Assembly: GCF_036669915.1 (NCBI RefSeq)
Contig: NC_089318.1
Span: 8,061,849-8,125,848, forward strand
Direction of reading: 5' to 3'
DNA length: 64,000 bases
Source of the DNA: Pocillopora verrucosa
Taxonomy: Eukaryota; Cnidaria; Anthozoa; Scleractinia; Pocilloporidae
In this document: positions 12,801-23,840 of the stretch, one piece after another
Numbering within the stretch: the stretch's first letter is position 1
How the letters are laid out: each line of letters starts with the position of its first letter
The notes under the pieces: generated by a model
Seen by the model: the letters and a program-made list of their open reading frames with translations, nothing else
Told to the model about the DNA's origin: nothing
Databases searched by the model: none
Position numbers and translations under genes: made by a program

Positions 12801-13451
12801 TTTCACATGAAGACTGGTGCATTGCTTGTCGGCGACCCATGTTTCAAACATATTATCTATGAGGGAGGGCTTTTGGTGCAACTTCCAGGAGCAAGGAAAG
12901 AAGTGGAGATGATCGGACGTATCCTCAATGTCTCCCCTCTCACTGGAGAAATGGCAACAAAAGATGAAGTGTTAAAACGAATATCATCAGTGGCCTTAGT
13001 TCACATAGCAGCGCACGGCAAAATAGAAACTGGAGAAGTTATTCTGGCACCAAACACCACAAGAGATAACCTTCAGCCGCAAGAGAAAGACTATCTGCTG
13101 ACGATGAACGATGTCATGGAAGCTGGGTTGCGAGCACGTCTGGTTGTACTCAGCTGCTGTCACACTGCTCGTGGGGAGGTCATGGCCGAGGGTGTGGTTG
13201 GCATGGCGCGTGCACTTTTGGGTGCCGGTGCCAGATCTGTTGTGGTAACCTTGTGGGCGATTGGCGACGAGGGAACCCTGGAGTTTATGACGTTCTTCTA
13301 CGGTGCACTTGCCAAAGGCAAGAAGGCAAGCGAAGCTCTCAATCAGGCCATGAAGTGTATGAGAGAAATTGAAAAGTTCAAGGAGGTGATTTACTGGGCA
13401 CCATTTGTACTCATTGGTGACGACGTCAACCTGGATTTCAAGGAGATTTAA
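3888..13451 (+). CDS. TPR-CHAT protein, copy A (TTC28-like predicted caspase-fold protease)
   Basis: Six coding exons by splice signals and frame: 3888-3954, 4149-4214, 6391-6552, 6802-6879, 7588-7655 and 8109-13451, predicting about 1927 residues. The start is the ATG two bases after an acceptor at 3885. Residues 1-44 are acidic and low complexity. Residues 45-160 form three TPRs resembling co-chaperone clamps, with motifs EKGNKEY, YSNRA and IKAIKKGARA. Residues 176-1495 are 33 units of 40 residues, the last two divergent. Residues about 1630-1925 are CHAT, with the catalytic His in HIAAHG (residue 1783) and Cys in LSCCHTARG (residue 1831, the second Cys), ending [13 protein letters not shown] domains are clan CD cysteine proteases related to caspases and separase. 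The exon 5 donor (GCC before gtatcc) is weak, but it joins GLA to IENDNKRLL, an ideal TPR helix. An optional 12-base microexon (4350-4361) would add DFVT. Substrate and partner are unknown. Confidence 0.85.
4990..5298. repeat. Imperfect tandem repeat in intron 2 of gene A
   Basis: A segment of about 90 bases (4990-5077) recurs at 5208-5298. Both begin with attttggaaaacgtaa and end with a stretch including atagccaagcta. The same pair exists in copy B at about 52174-52265 and 52390-52483, so it predates the segmental duplication. No coding sense is seen. Confidence 0.6.
5299..6217. mobile_element. 919-bp insertion present only in copy A
   Basis: Copy B runs straight from the sequence matching 5298 to the sequence matching 6223. 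In copy A 919 bases intervene, bounded by agcta at 5294-5298 and again at 6218-6222, where copy B has a single agcta. This fits an insertion with a 5-bp target-site duplication, or a microhomology-mediated deletion in copy B. No clear terminal inverted repeats, tail or transposase frame was seen, so the class is unassigned. Confidence 0.55.
7050..7220 (+). mobile_element. tRNA-derived SINE in intron 4 of gene A
   Basis: A tRNA-like head contains an A-box-like segment (tagttcacgttg, from 7059) and a perfect RNA polymerase III B box, ggttcaagccc, at 7090-7100. A non-tRNA body follows, including ctgagtcttaaaatatc and ctgcaaatggtttga, of a type that recurs in cnidarian genomes as I recall it. There is no intact acceptor stem, so it is not a tRNA gene. 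It lies in the same orientation as the host gene and is shared with copy B, so it predates the duplication. The 3' end is approximate. Confidence 0.65.
8193..12152 (+). repeat. Coding tandem array of 33 x 120 bp (TPR units), copy A
   Basis: Starting at the first CTCGGCAACGC the sequence repeats every 120 bases with no length change, so the frame is kept through 33 units. The first 31 are close to a single consensus; those starting at 11913 and 12033 are divergent capping units. Each unit encodes 40 residues with [23 protein letters not shown] and GDKAGEG segments, as in LGN/TTC28-type TPRs. Variation concentrates at the residue after LGNAY (Q, D, N, R, K, S), the residue after GEG (I, R, K), and the two positions after SY. 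Confidence 0.95.
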
Positions 13452-13504
13452 AGGCTGCAGCAAGTAATAATTCTGTTGATACATTCTATTCAATACAATG
13501 TTAC

Positions 13505-13510
13505 ATTAAA
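13505..13510 (+). promoter_or_regulatory. Probable polyadenylation signal, gene A
   Basis: ATTAAA, a common variant signal, lies 54 bases after the TAA stop of gene A and is conserved in copy B at 59487-59492. Other downstream AT-rich sites could also be used. Confidence 0.4.
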
Positions 13511-16500
13511 TCCTAATCTTTGCTCATATGTGAGCAGTGATACTTGCGTATTATTTCACTTTCAGTTGGGTTACGAATTTTATTTTTCTCTCCGCAAAAT
13601 GAGATGCAGTACAATCAAGTGGACACATTTACGATGATAACATTCTTTTTTGGAAACATGATAGGAGTACAATGGCAAATTTCTTTTAAAACAATCCTGT
13701 GGTGCAATGTTTCGTTTCAAGAAATATTTCATGGCAACTCAACTGCCCTCCCTAAACTTAGATTCTTTTATTTTTCAGTTAAGGCGATGAGCATTGAAAT
13801 CCCAGGGAGTTTTCTGATAAGTACAAATGCTGATATTTGGACCAGAAACCAGTAAGCTACAGATGAAACCTTTGTCAAGAGTCTTCTTTTCAAAGCAGGA
13901 AGAACCAAAAGACGACCAAAGTCAAGTTTAACAAGAGAACAGATTTCCATTGATTCAAAAGTTGCCTTTTTGCTTGTCTGAACTGCTTTTACGAGCTTAC
14001 TCTTTGATATCCTTCTCAAACTACTGCTTGTTTTGTTTTGGTTTTTTTTTCATATAATGTCTTAAAATTATCATGAATAGCTATGTGAGAAGTTATTTTT
14101 AATCTAAGTATTTTCTACTGAGAGGATTTGGGCGTTACATTTACGTCGAAGTTGACACGTCTAGATAAAGTTTTCCAGAGTTTTTAAAGCTATTACAGCC
14201 ATGTGCGTATGTAGAGAATTTCCATAGGAATTGGAGAATAATCAGTCGTCCGATTGCTCGATTATTTTAGCCTATGTCAGATAGAAATTGTGATGAACTT
14301 TTCGAAGATTTATACTCAGTCGTTGGTACCTAAAGTTAGTTTCTGCCGATCAGAATTCGGTTTATCTGGACTTAAAATGACAGATTTTGGCCGTAATGGC
14401 AAGGATTTAGTCTTGGTGTTAGTTAATTTTCTAAGATTTCTCGTTTAATTTTAAATGCGATAAATTGTGTTATTTTTTACAAGCAGAACGATGCATTTTA
14501 AGTATATTGTTTAAACTAATCGTCCAAAGGCAAAACGAAAAAAGTTTTATTTTATAAATTTTACTTAGGGTTATGGCTTACAAATACTTGATGGAAGCTC
14601 AGAACGAGCTGGAAAGTTGGAGCCAAGTGATTTTATTTAGTTTCTCCGATTAGATTGTTTACTTACAATCTAAGTGCAATAAACTAACATTTAAATGTCA
14701 AACAATGAAACAAGTCGCTCGGTATTTTGTTAGAATGGAAGAGGAAATTAATAACAAAGGGAAGAAAATTTCTGCATCAACCTGCATAAGCCATTTCTTG
14801 CCGTTTGAATTAGTATTCGCTTAATAGCTTTTGCCCATTTCTTTGAATAGGTTTACTGAATGAGAGATAAACTTCGATATTTTCTGACTCTAATTCTAAT
14901 ATAACTACTAATATCAATCATTGGCAAACGTTTCTCAGGATGTCACGCGACGCACTTCTTTAGCACGTTATGTGACAGATATGATGTTTTGTCACATCTT
15001 TTCTTTTGGAGTAGTGAGCGCACCTACGCCTTATTCGCTCAGCTTTTGCCCATTTTCTTGGATAGAGTTATTAAATGGGATATAAACTTCGATATTTTCA
15101 GATTTTATATCTGCCAGTTTCATTGGCAGCCGTTCCTTAGGATGTCACGCGACGCGTTTTTTTAGCATGTAAAGCGACATTATGTTTCAGTCATATATTG
15201 TTGAAGAGGCAAGAAAAAAGAAATTACCTTTCACTTTGGGAGATGGTGCATTCTTCTGTTTATAGAAAGCGTCCTCAGCATGGGAGGTACCCTAGGTCGG
15301 TGTGGTTCCCCGTGTGTAGAAAATATTTATGATTTTTTTTTTCCACGATTGCAGACTTAACTAAAACAGTCTGTTAAAAAAACCGAAACTTTCTTAAAAC
15401 TGAGGGCCGACCAATAAGAACTTTTTTACGGATAACGGTTAAAATTGTGGCCATTTTTCTGCTGCGGCTAACCCAGAATAACACATTGTAGAAGGAAAAG
15501 ATTTTTACAGTAAATTTTTTCTACAACTAAGGGTTCAAATTTGTCAATCTTTACGCCTAACAGGTAGTTTTTTGACCGATTTACGGCTAACGGTTAACCC
15601 CATGGAGACCCTCGACTGGGTGACATGCAAGATGTGAAATAAAAACGGTTTTAGAAGGTGGCATTTGCAACTCGAATTTAGAGTGCTGATTTTTGAGGAG
15701 TAAAGAAAACCGGGAAAAACAAGCCGTGGAAAAATCCTGGAAGTAAGACTTGTGATGTTTGGCGCCAACCTGAGAGAGACGGTCATGGGGAGAACGTTGT
15801 CGCTACGCATTCCTGCTATGTTCAGTCTAAGATGCTTATTAACGAAACTAACGCGAGATATTCACCGAAGTGAGGGCGAGCAAGGATAAATTTACCTCCC
15901 CCTTTAAAGAGCTTGTACTGGATCCAAAAAGTCAGTAAGCCTTGATATTTTGACTTCCTCCGCAGATCTAAAAAACTGCGACAACGTAAATGTTTCAGCA
16001 GAACATCTCTACTGACGATAGCATATATTATAATCATTTTTAAAAAAGAGCCACGGGAAGGGGGGAAGGGTGGGTTGAGGTTCCGTTTTTCTCCTTGGGT
16101 TGGGAGTGTAAACGGCTACCTGGTTAGAGGAAGGATTCTCAAGAATCTTAGAGCTACAATTTCAGAAGGTAGAGACAAGAATTTCCCTGAGTAATCGCTG
16201 GACTTAGACTTCTTTCGTCTTCTTAGATTTTCTCTTCGTGCTTCATAACTCTACTCCATCTACCCACCTTAGAGCGGTTTTTTTTATAATATACCACACA
16301 GGCGAATGGAGCTCCTAGCGTGGGCTGATTGGTTAATTTGGAATTCATAGTTGAACCTGTATTAAGCGGTCGGTTGTCAAATTCACGAATTTTTTCCTCT
16401 TATGCATTGTCACTTTCAACACTTTTCAGCGGTGGTCTCTATTAAGCGATTGTGGTCATCCTTGACTGAGTCCCATCGGCCTGTTCGGGTTGTATGGAAC

Positions 16501-16815
16501 GATCACTTAGGGAGGAATCACTCGAATAAAAAGACGAATTCTCTCTGAAGTAAAATTTATTCCATATTTGTCTCCCAAAATCAATGTTAGTATTTAGAGT
16601 TCAAATGTCCTTAACGAATTGCAGATTATCATTCTTCTATAGGACTGTTTGTATCTGACAAATATTACACAAGAGAATTACAGAAGAAAATTACCCAAGA
16701 AAAATCATCATCACAGGTCATTATAAACTGTTATTTTCAAATATTCTGATTTCCAGCTGCTAGAGACATTGAAATAACTTCCTATAGCAACAAATAACAA
16801 ACTTAAAGATAACAA
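13511..16815. other. 3' flank of gene A, non-coding
   Basis: No gene is supported. About 14824-15190 holds two diverged tandem copies of a segment of about 200 bases, each with agcttttgcccatt, aaacttcgatatttt and ggatgtcacgcgacgc. Copy B has lost about 80 bases from the first. Around 15855-15900 is a fragment with attcaccgaagt, like the segment at 28430, probably a MITE remnant. At 16362-16465 the motif tattaagcg appears twice about 90 bases apart, reminiscent of Tigger/pogo-type transposon ends, but no transposase is seen. Confidence 0.5.
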
Positions 16816-17103
16816 GGTAATAAGTTATCAAAATCCATTAATGGATACAAGAAAGGTATCGGTAGCCTTGTGCTATTTGAACGGCAAAGTTCTAACAAGG
16901 ATGAATCAGATGATGAGTCTCTGGATGAAGAAGTGGCCAGTTTTATTGTCGACAAGACTGTAGACAGTGGTGCCATGAAGAACAAACTATTAACAGAGAA
17001 CTTTGAGAAATCTCCTGATAACCTTTAAGAGGACGACCATAAGTCCGAGGACGAGCGATTGCCTGAAATCGGCATCAGGCTGATGGCAAATGAGCTGGGG
17101 TGA
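16816..17103 (+). pseudogene. Acidic coding-like remnant, copy A, unrecognised
   Basis: Ninety-five codons in one frame read like protein: SLVLFERQSSN, then an acidic DESDDESLDEEVASF stretch, and later LPEIGIRLMANELG. They are interrupted by a TAA at 17026-17028. Copy B keeps the frame, with several silent changes, but has the same TAA and an additional one (GAA to TAA). This pattern suggests an exon or gene fragment that was already broken before the duplication. No family was recognised, and no good ATG or flanking splice sites were found. Confidence 0.35.
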
Positions 17104-18410
17104 TTTTAATTCCAATAAACTGGAGTCTGGCTGCATTTCCAAATGTAACAACTTTCTTCGTCTCTCATTGAAAACATCTTGCCAACCAGATACTCGTGGG
17201 AAAAAGGATATGTTTACGAGCCGATTTACCTTAAAGGGGGTGGGGTGTTGCAGTCCTACAAGCTAAGAAGCCCACATCTGCCTGTGCTTATTCCTGCATT
17301 CTCGTACGTCAAGCAATCAGGAGTACCTTCAGTAGTCCATCACAGGTTACCTCCTCCCTTTTGTTCAAGATTCTCTTGATAGCATTCCAGTACCCATGGA
17401 TGGAGAGAGGTATGTGAGAGTAATAAAAGTGTCTCGGCGTTGAATTTCGACAAAACGGCAGTCAAACGTCGGGCATGCGCAAGGGATCAATTATTGCCGG
17501 CTGCACGCCAATTTCCCGCGCAAAACGTCAATTGAAAACGTAGGAAGCAATAACAAATCTCACAAAGTAAGCGAGAGCAATTTGGAACGTTCATAGAAAT
17601 TTTTACAAGGAAACAAATAGAGGGAAAAGGAAACCTTGAGAATTTTTGAACGCAAAGCTCATTCAATTATGGGTATCCTGTTAATTTGCTATTCTGTTTT
17701 GAACCTTACCAGAAAAGTAATATGTTTTTAAAACACAGCGAGTTACTGGCTGGTGTGATCGTTTGTAACACGCGCGATTGACAAGCTAGAACTCGGACCC
17801 TTTAGGCCAGAGTCTAACACGCTATCACTGGGGTATTTTTTGCCTTGTTTTGGTTTTAGGAAGTTTACGAAAGAGAAATGTAACTCCAGTAGGTATTGTT
17901 TAAATGACATTGGTAACAGTGGACATTTTTCCTCTCCAGTTTTTTTACGTATTATTTTGTATTTTGTCTTTGTGTTGCGTTTTTCTGTTGTTTTGGAAGC
18001 CCATAGTTGATGCAAAAGGAGAGGGTGAAACTCTCTGCTTGAGAAAAAAAAGGGTCTATTCTTAGTGAGCCAGAGTGTTGGTTTCACATTGTACGGAAAT
18101 GTTGCTGCTTTTAACTCTTGTTGTTGTTGTTTGTTTAACATTCTGTTGCATGATGGTCTGATTCTTTGTTCAGGCCGAGCAAGACCCTGTTGCCGAGTTT
18201 TTAGTCGCCGCCAGCCCAGCAGGTATGTAAACTCTATTTCACTGATCGTGTATATTGCTTGATTGATCAGTTTTTTTACCTTGAAACCCTGATATAGTTG
18301 TGCATTTTCATCAGGGGGTGAATTTTGTGTGAACCATGCGTGCGACAAAGTTTTTTTCAGATTTTATCCGTCGTGTAACAGGGGTGGGACAAAGAAAGAA
18401 CTTATTTTCC
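17104..18410. other. Non-coding stretch at the visible right end of copy A
   Basis: Downstream of the acidic remnant, short coding-like pieces appear (for example NSNKLESG at about 17108) but they shift frame between copies A and B. A 201-codon minus-strand frame at 17743-18348 is not conserved in copy B. Homology with copy B is followed to 18038, where the other copy meets the window edge. Nothing else can be supported. Confidence 0.45.
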
Positions 18411-19441
18411 CAAGAGGATTGTAACCCCAGACCTTTTTTATTCACCTTGACATGGACTGAGCAAAAGAATGCTTCGACTGAAAGAAGTCACCGACTATAC
18501 TCCGGATTTCAATAAAATCATCGGCAATTTTAGTCACCGATTACGATCAGTTCGAGAGCCTGGTGGGTCAGAGAGAGAAAACAAAGTTTTTGAACTCGAT
18601 GATGAACTTTGCTAATGGTCGTTTGGGTCTGTGGCGGAGATGTTGTTTGACAAAAGGTTTGGTTGTCTTGAAGAGGAAATCAACAAAGAGGCACAGACCT
18701 TCATTAAAACCGTCGGAGATTTTCTGGCGAATGCGGTCGAGCTCAGTTTTTTCCTTCTTGGTTTTACAAGATCTACGTGAACCAGAAATTTATAAAGTTT
18801 TGCGAAAATTTTGACACGATGTACGATTAAGCCGCACTATTTATCGGGAGAAGAGTCAAGGAACTTGAGAAGTCATGCAAGCCATCGAAGGAAACAGAGC
18901 GTGACCGAGCTGGCTTCTTCAAGTTCCTCCTGGCCGGCGGAAAGCTGACAAAAGATGACTGGTTGGCCAACGTAAGCGATGTTCTGTTTGCCGGAGTTAA
19001 CACAACTACCTGAAGGCCTGGTTACGTGAGACCCTCCGCCTATATCCTGTTCTCTATCATCCCGCGAAAACCGAAAGAAGACATAATATTAGGGGGCTAC
19101 CATATCCCTGGGGTCACTGCTCAAGTGGAATTCCTTGTTCACCAGATAGGGCGAGATGAGAGTATTTTTGAAGATGCTGTTTAAACCAGAGAGATGATTG
19201 CAAAACAAAGGTACCGCTCTTATCGAATCAGCAGAAGCTTTCGCTTCTCTTCCATTTGGATTCGGAACACGTATGTACCTCGGTCGACGTATTGCCGAGT
19301 AAGAGCTCCATCTGCTGATGGCCAGAATCGTGCAGCAGTTTGACATCTCTCACACACCTTGGCAGAGAATGTGGAGCCGTTCATGAGAGGGTCACCATTC
19401 ATAACAGACCTGTTAGAGTGCAGTTTGTTGACAGAAAATGA
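18411..19441 (+). pseudogene. Decayed mitochondrial-clan cytochrome P450
   Basis: Translation in shifting frames gives hallmark P450 segments in the right order: MLRLKEVTDYTPDFN, the I-helix LFAGVNTTT (family AGxDTT), the K-helix RETLRLYP (ExxR), GGYHIPG, and the heme loop PFGFGTRMYLGRRIAE. The C-terminal RPVRVQFVDRK ends at a TGA (19439-19441). The heme-ligand Cys codon is TAC (Tyr) at 19276-19278, followed by an in-frame TAA at 19300-19302. There are further stops (after DDELC, MYD and VNTTT), and roughly 50 residues between the I- and K-helices are missing. No introns are apparent, so this could be a processed or exon-fused copy. It cannot make an active enzyme. It resembles the CYP11/24/27 clan; no finer assignment is possible. 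Confidence 0.85.
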
Positions 19442-20162
19442 GTCAGGTTTTCATGTCATCAAGTTCACACTTCATTGTAACACTGTTTTGAGCTGAGAGT
19501 GTGACAAATTCTGATGACAACTCGTTTAAAAAATCCGCACTAATTAGATCGAGGGTGTTCAATAAGTCACATTTAATAAGTCAGTTTCAACCATTTCAGT
19601 GATTCCTTACATTTGATGAATAATTTTCTCTTCTGGCTGCCCATCACTTTACATTTTATTTTTCTTTAGAATTATTTAGTGGTTTTACTTGAAGGTCACA
19701 TCTTCCTGTTAATAAATCTGTGTATTCTTAACACTAGTTCATTAGATAATGTATTTGATTCGGTGTTTTGAAGTACTAGTAAAGTTAACTTGCTAAACTG
19801 TATATTTCAAATTCATTTCAACGGTCTTATGAACTATTTTCCTCGCACGCAAAATTTTGTTGCATATGAATATATTTCGTATTCTTTTGGTTTTCAGTAG
19901 GTGCTTAATGTCTTGTTACACGTAGATATGGCACTAAAGTAGCAGACGAAGAATCTGCTGAGTTTCTCTGGCCAACGAAAAGTATTCCCCTAGACAAATT
20001 TTCGTGGATAACAAAGTAACCTTTTCCAGGCGTTCAGTTGATACAACGGAGCGAAATAGTAGCGATAGAGCGAAAGTGAAGGGTAATGAGTACACAAAAG
20101 TATCTAAGAGCATACAAGAGCCTCTGAGGATACAATGGCATCTACGCATAGGGGTATCCATT
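19442..20162. other. Non-coding spacer
   Basis: AT-rich spacer between the P450 remnant and a MITE-like element. No reading frame, RNA gene or repeat that could be supported was seen. Confidence 0.4.
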
Positions 20163-20375
20163 AATCCTTTACACCCTAAGATCAGTATGCATATTCTCCA
20201 TACTGTTTTCCATAAATTTCTTAAGGTGCTGACAAGGAGATTCTGCTTTACAATCAAGAGCTCCTGTACTTGGTGATCATTTCCTTTATTCTCATGACCT
20301 TAATGTGTGACTCAGGAGTGATATTGTTAGGAGAAATTAGACGCTGGTCACTCTTAGGGGTTAAAGGGTTAAATT
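20163..20375. mobile_element. MITE-like element with TTAACCCTTT termini
   Basis: The left end (taatcctttacaccctaag) and the right end (cttaggggttaaagggttaa) are inverted complements of each other over about 20 bases, bounding about 210 bases with no coding sense. The same termini recur at 37696-37875, 42710-42921 and 45073-45272, with fragments at 39165-39310, 40456-40535, 40705-40845 and 41489-41687. It is therefore a dispersed non-autonomous family. Confidence 0.6.
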
Positions 20376-20906
20376 GATAAAATTACAGGGGTATCTATGA
20401 GAATTCAAGGGTTTGCATTACTATACAACTGTGTCTCTTTTTTCCTTTTTTAAATGTCAATATTTTGGCATGTTAAACCACAATATATCTTGTAAAAAGC
20501 TTTGCAAGAAATTTCCAAAAATTTAAGCTTTGAAAAAACTTACTTTCCAAGTCACACATTTGTTTAAAAGTCTCTTGCATTGACTAACTAATCACCTTTG
20601 AAAAAAAGTTAAAAAATTTATTTCCTTGAAGAACTAATCGCTTTCGAAACCTAAAAATTGTCACACTTCGCTTGGCTTGCTCACTGAACTAATGACTTAA
20701 AAAAAGATTGGAGTTTTTTAACTATGAAACTCTTTTAAAGAGATAACACTATTCGCTGTCTTGTTTCAGATTATTAAACTTAGATGCCTGATGAGCATTT
20801 TACAGAAATGCCTTCCACTGTGTATCGATCCGAGTTGTCCTTCGCAAATGGCGTCCTCTTTCTACAGGCTAGTAATTAAATAGTTCCGAGCTTAACAAAG
20901 TCTAAT

Positions 20907-23840
20907 TCATTCTGCTACAGAGGTTTTATCAAAGTCATGGCTCTTAAAGTGCGCCAGGCACCCGGGCCAATTTCCAAAATCAAATGTCACGTTGTCGCCC
21001 ATGATCATAAATGGCGCCCATTGAGAAACTTTGTCAAAGCCGTTATTTCTCATCCACTTCCTGGCCTTGTGTAGAGATTCACTGGCGCTTTCACCGCGGA
21101 ATAAATGTTTGTAGAAACAAGTCATGAACTACTCTGTGGCTGTGTCATCCGATAACTCCTTCGGTTCTAATCTGTCCATGAGCACTGTGACAACAACTAA
21201 GCACCACTAGTTTAGCTCGCAACCGAGTTTTTTAAATATCCGCCATCTTATCGTCAAAAGATAATCTTCTTCTCGAGGAAAAGGTAGGAGTAGGGTAGGG
21301 TGCTTAGTAGAAAGAGCAATCTCCCCTTTTGGCATCACCATGTGTAGCAATGTGTAGCAGGCTCACTGAATTTATCGCTTGGAGTACAGAATGCTTTGTC
21401 GCGGAATCTCCTATCAAAGGTGTTACACCAAGAAGTCTTCCAATCATCTGTGCTTCCTTTGTTGCACACGATAATGGTTCAATATTTCTGCACCTTCCCT
21501 TGTAAATCACCTTTCCAACCACAGGGTCACCCACTATCAGTGCCCCGGTCCGACTGTGATAGTCTGGAGGACTGTCTTGAACAAGCTTTAGAGTCGTCAG
21601 AGAAGGAACCAGTCGAATCTTGCATGTCTCTGATAAATACTTGCCTCCTTCATCAGCCAAGGCTGCAAATGGCACTTGGTACACATAGGAATCAGGGACA
21701 ATTATGATTTCGGGCTGCTTGAGTAAACTGGCCACAGGAGCGATGATTATCTTGTAACACAAATGAAGACTTGTTTTGAAATATTTGGATCGATCCTCGC
21801 AATTCTGTTCGGGTAAAATGGCGCGGCTGCGGGAGGCTTCTTTAAAAAACTCATCCAACTCAGGGACTATACCGGTCACCTTGTTTTTGTCCAGGCTCAC
21901 TTCCTTTCTGAAAATTGAATGGCTCCCGTTGCTTGAATTATCCAAAACCGTACATCATTTTGACCAACCCAAATGTACAGGCATGCGTAGTCTGCTTCTT
22001 TTGTGATGATCTCTTGAATGCCACACCAAGATTTTGGGTCACTTGAGATCTGTTCTTTAACAGAGTACCGAGCTGCTTCCAAATTGGCCAAGCCTCTTGC
22101 CCTTCTCAGCTCTTCGACGTAAAGGGCGTCTTGAGGCTTTCCAGTGGAAGAGAGCAACCTACTGAACAACTTGTAGGGAAAGGTGTCGTGCTCTTCTAGA
22201 AGAGATATTCGAAACTGATCGTTTTCTTTCAGAAAACCTCTCAAAGTGTCGAACTTCTCGATGCCTTGAAAAAGATAGAAGAACCCTCTTCAAAATGACC
22301 ACTTGACACCTTTAACACCGATAGATCACAAAGGCAGTGAAACTCATTCAAGTTATTTCCAATATCCCTACTTAATAGGAGAGCCTGCTTAACGTATTCT
22401 TCGGCCATGTCATATTTACCAAGCGATTGAAAACACAATCCTAAATCGTTGTAGTTGACTACTCCTTCTCTCTAGCCGATTTCCATGTGAATTGTAAGGG
22501 CTTTCTCGTAATATTCTTGAACCTTGTCATATTCACCACGCTTACAAGAAGTTTTACCAAGGTGTCTGTGATCCACTGCTTCTCCGCTTCTTTTATTGAT
22601 ACCCTTTCTAACTGCCATTGCCTTCTTTACATAGCCGTCAGCCTTGGCATACTTTCCGAGTGAGAGAAACAAACCTGTAAGGTTTCCATAGTTTGTTGCT
22701 TCTCCATCCCTTTCACCAATTTCTATTCTGATAGCGAGTGCTTTCTCCTGATATTCACGGGCCTTTTCATACTGACCGAGTAATTGCAACAAATTTTCTA
22801 GGTTTCCGTAGCTTGTTGTTTCTCCATCCCTGTCACCAATTTCTATTTTGATGGCGAGTGCTTTCTCCTGATATTCTCGGGCCTTGTCATATTGACAGAG
22901 TGATTGGAATACAGTTCCTAGGTTTCCGTAGCTTGTTGCTTCCCTATTTCTGTCGCCAGTTTCTATTGCGATAGCGAGTGCTTTCTCCAGATATTCTCGG
23001 ACCTTGTCACATCGATCAAGTGAATGGGACAAAGTTCCTAAGTTTCCGTAGCTTGATACTTCTCCATTCCTGTTACCAATTTCTATTCTGATAGCGAGTG
23101 CTTTCTCCTGATATTCTCGGGCTTTGTCATATTGACCGAGTGATTAGAACACAGTTCCTAGGTTTCCGTAGCTTGCTGCTTCTCTATTTCTGGAACCAAT
23201 TTCTTTTGTGATAGCGAGTGCTTTCTAATGATATTCTCGGGCCTTGTCATATTGGCCGAGTGATCGGAACAAAGTTCCAAGGTTTCCGTAGTCTGATGCT
23301 TCTCTATTCCTGTTACCAATTTCTATATATATTGATAGCGAGTGCTTTCTAATGATATTCTCGGGCCTTGTCATATTGACTTTGTGATTGGAACATTACT
23401 CCGAGCTTTGCGTAACATAGTGCCTGGCCATGTGTGTTTCCCATCGTTTTCATGATGTTTATGGCTGATTCGTAAAATTTCCAGGCCTCCATTAATCCAT
23501 TAATTTACTTTGTACCTGAAGTACTTGTGCCAGGTCTAAATGTAGCCATCCTTTTTCAGCGGTGTCATTAGAGTCTAGGTATAGGAGGAATTCCCTGAGG
23601 TAAATTTACTGTACTTGTCTAATCCTTTATATTAGCGTAAGCACAGATTATTTTCTTGTAGATGGCTCGGAACGTAAAGTTTGCCAATGAACAATCGATA
23701 GCCCGCGTCTGACTGTGTAATAGAATCAAACATTCCTTGTATATCTCGATGGCTTGCAACACGGTGCCAGTCTTGCGAAGGAACTCGGCGACCACTATAC
23801 CTATGGAGATAGCTGATATGGCATCTGTTATTCTATCCAT
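20907..23840 (-). pseudogene. Decayed TPR-CHAT gene, minus strand
   Basis: Read on the minus strand from an ATG at 23840, it has a helical N-terminus (MDRITDAISAISIG), a linker with EFLLYLDSN, about eight 40-residue TPR units of the form YGNLG..QYDKAREYQEKALAI, then a CHAT domain. CHAT retains VPFAAL, VPSLTTLKL, HIATHG (His codon 21340-21342) and LSCCHSAHG (Cys codon 21190-21192), ending QWAPFMIMGD. Lesions include stops at 23144-23146, 22472-22474 and 21129-21131, TAG in the QKALAI position of two units, frameshifts near 21925, 21315 and 21230, and loss of about 20 CHAT residues between EGVIG and DDTATE. Its repeats differ clearly from the two plus-strand genes, so it is an older paralog and not part of the recent duplication. 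No introns are evident. Confidence 0.88.

Larger units (their letters stand above)
1..18038. repeat. Segmental duplication, copy A
   Basis: Position 1 aligns with 47317 and 18038 with 64000 in the same orientation, and the match continues through promoter, exons, introns and 3' flank. Substitutions are few, roughly one to three per 60 bases by eye. Copy A has extra DNA relative to copy B at 283-316 (a 17-bp tandem duplication), about 4387-4540, 5299-6217 and about 14855-14935, and three more 120-bp coding repeat units. The window cuts the left end of this copy, so the true boundary is not seen. Confidence 0.96.

Noticed and set aside
12996-13493. 165-codon minus-strand frame opposite the CHAT exon (also 59077-59475)
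   Set aside because: It is antisense to a conserved, clearly coding exon, and its translation has no domain character.
17743-18348. 201-codon minus-strand reading frame
   Set aside because: It is broken by indels in the matching part of copy B, has low-complexity KQQQQ and KTK stretches and no domain, so it is probably chance.
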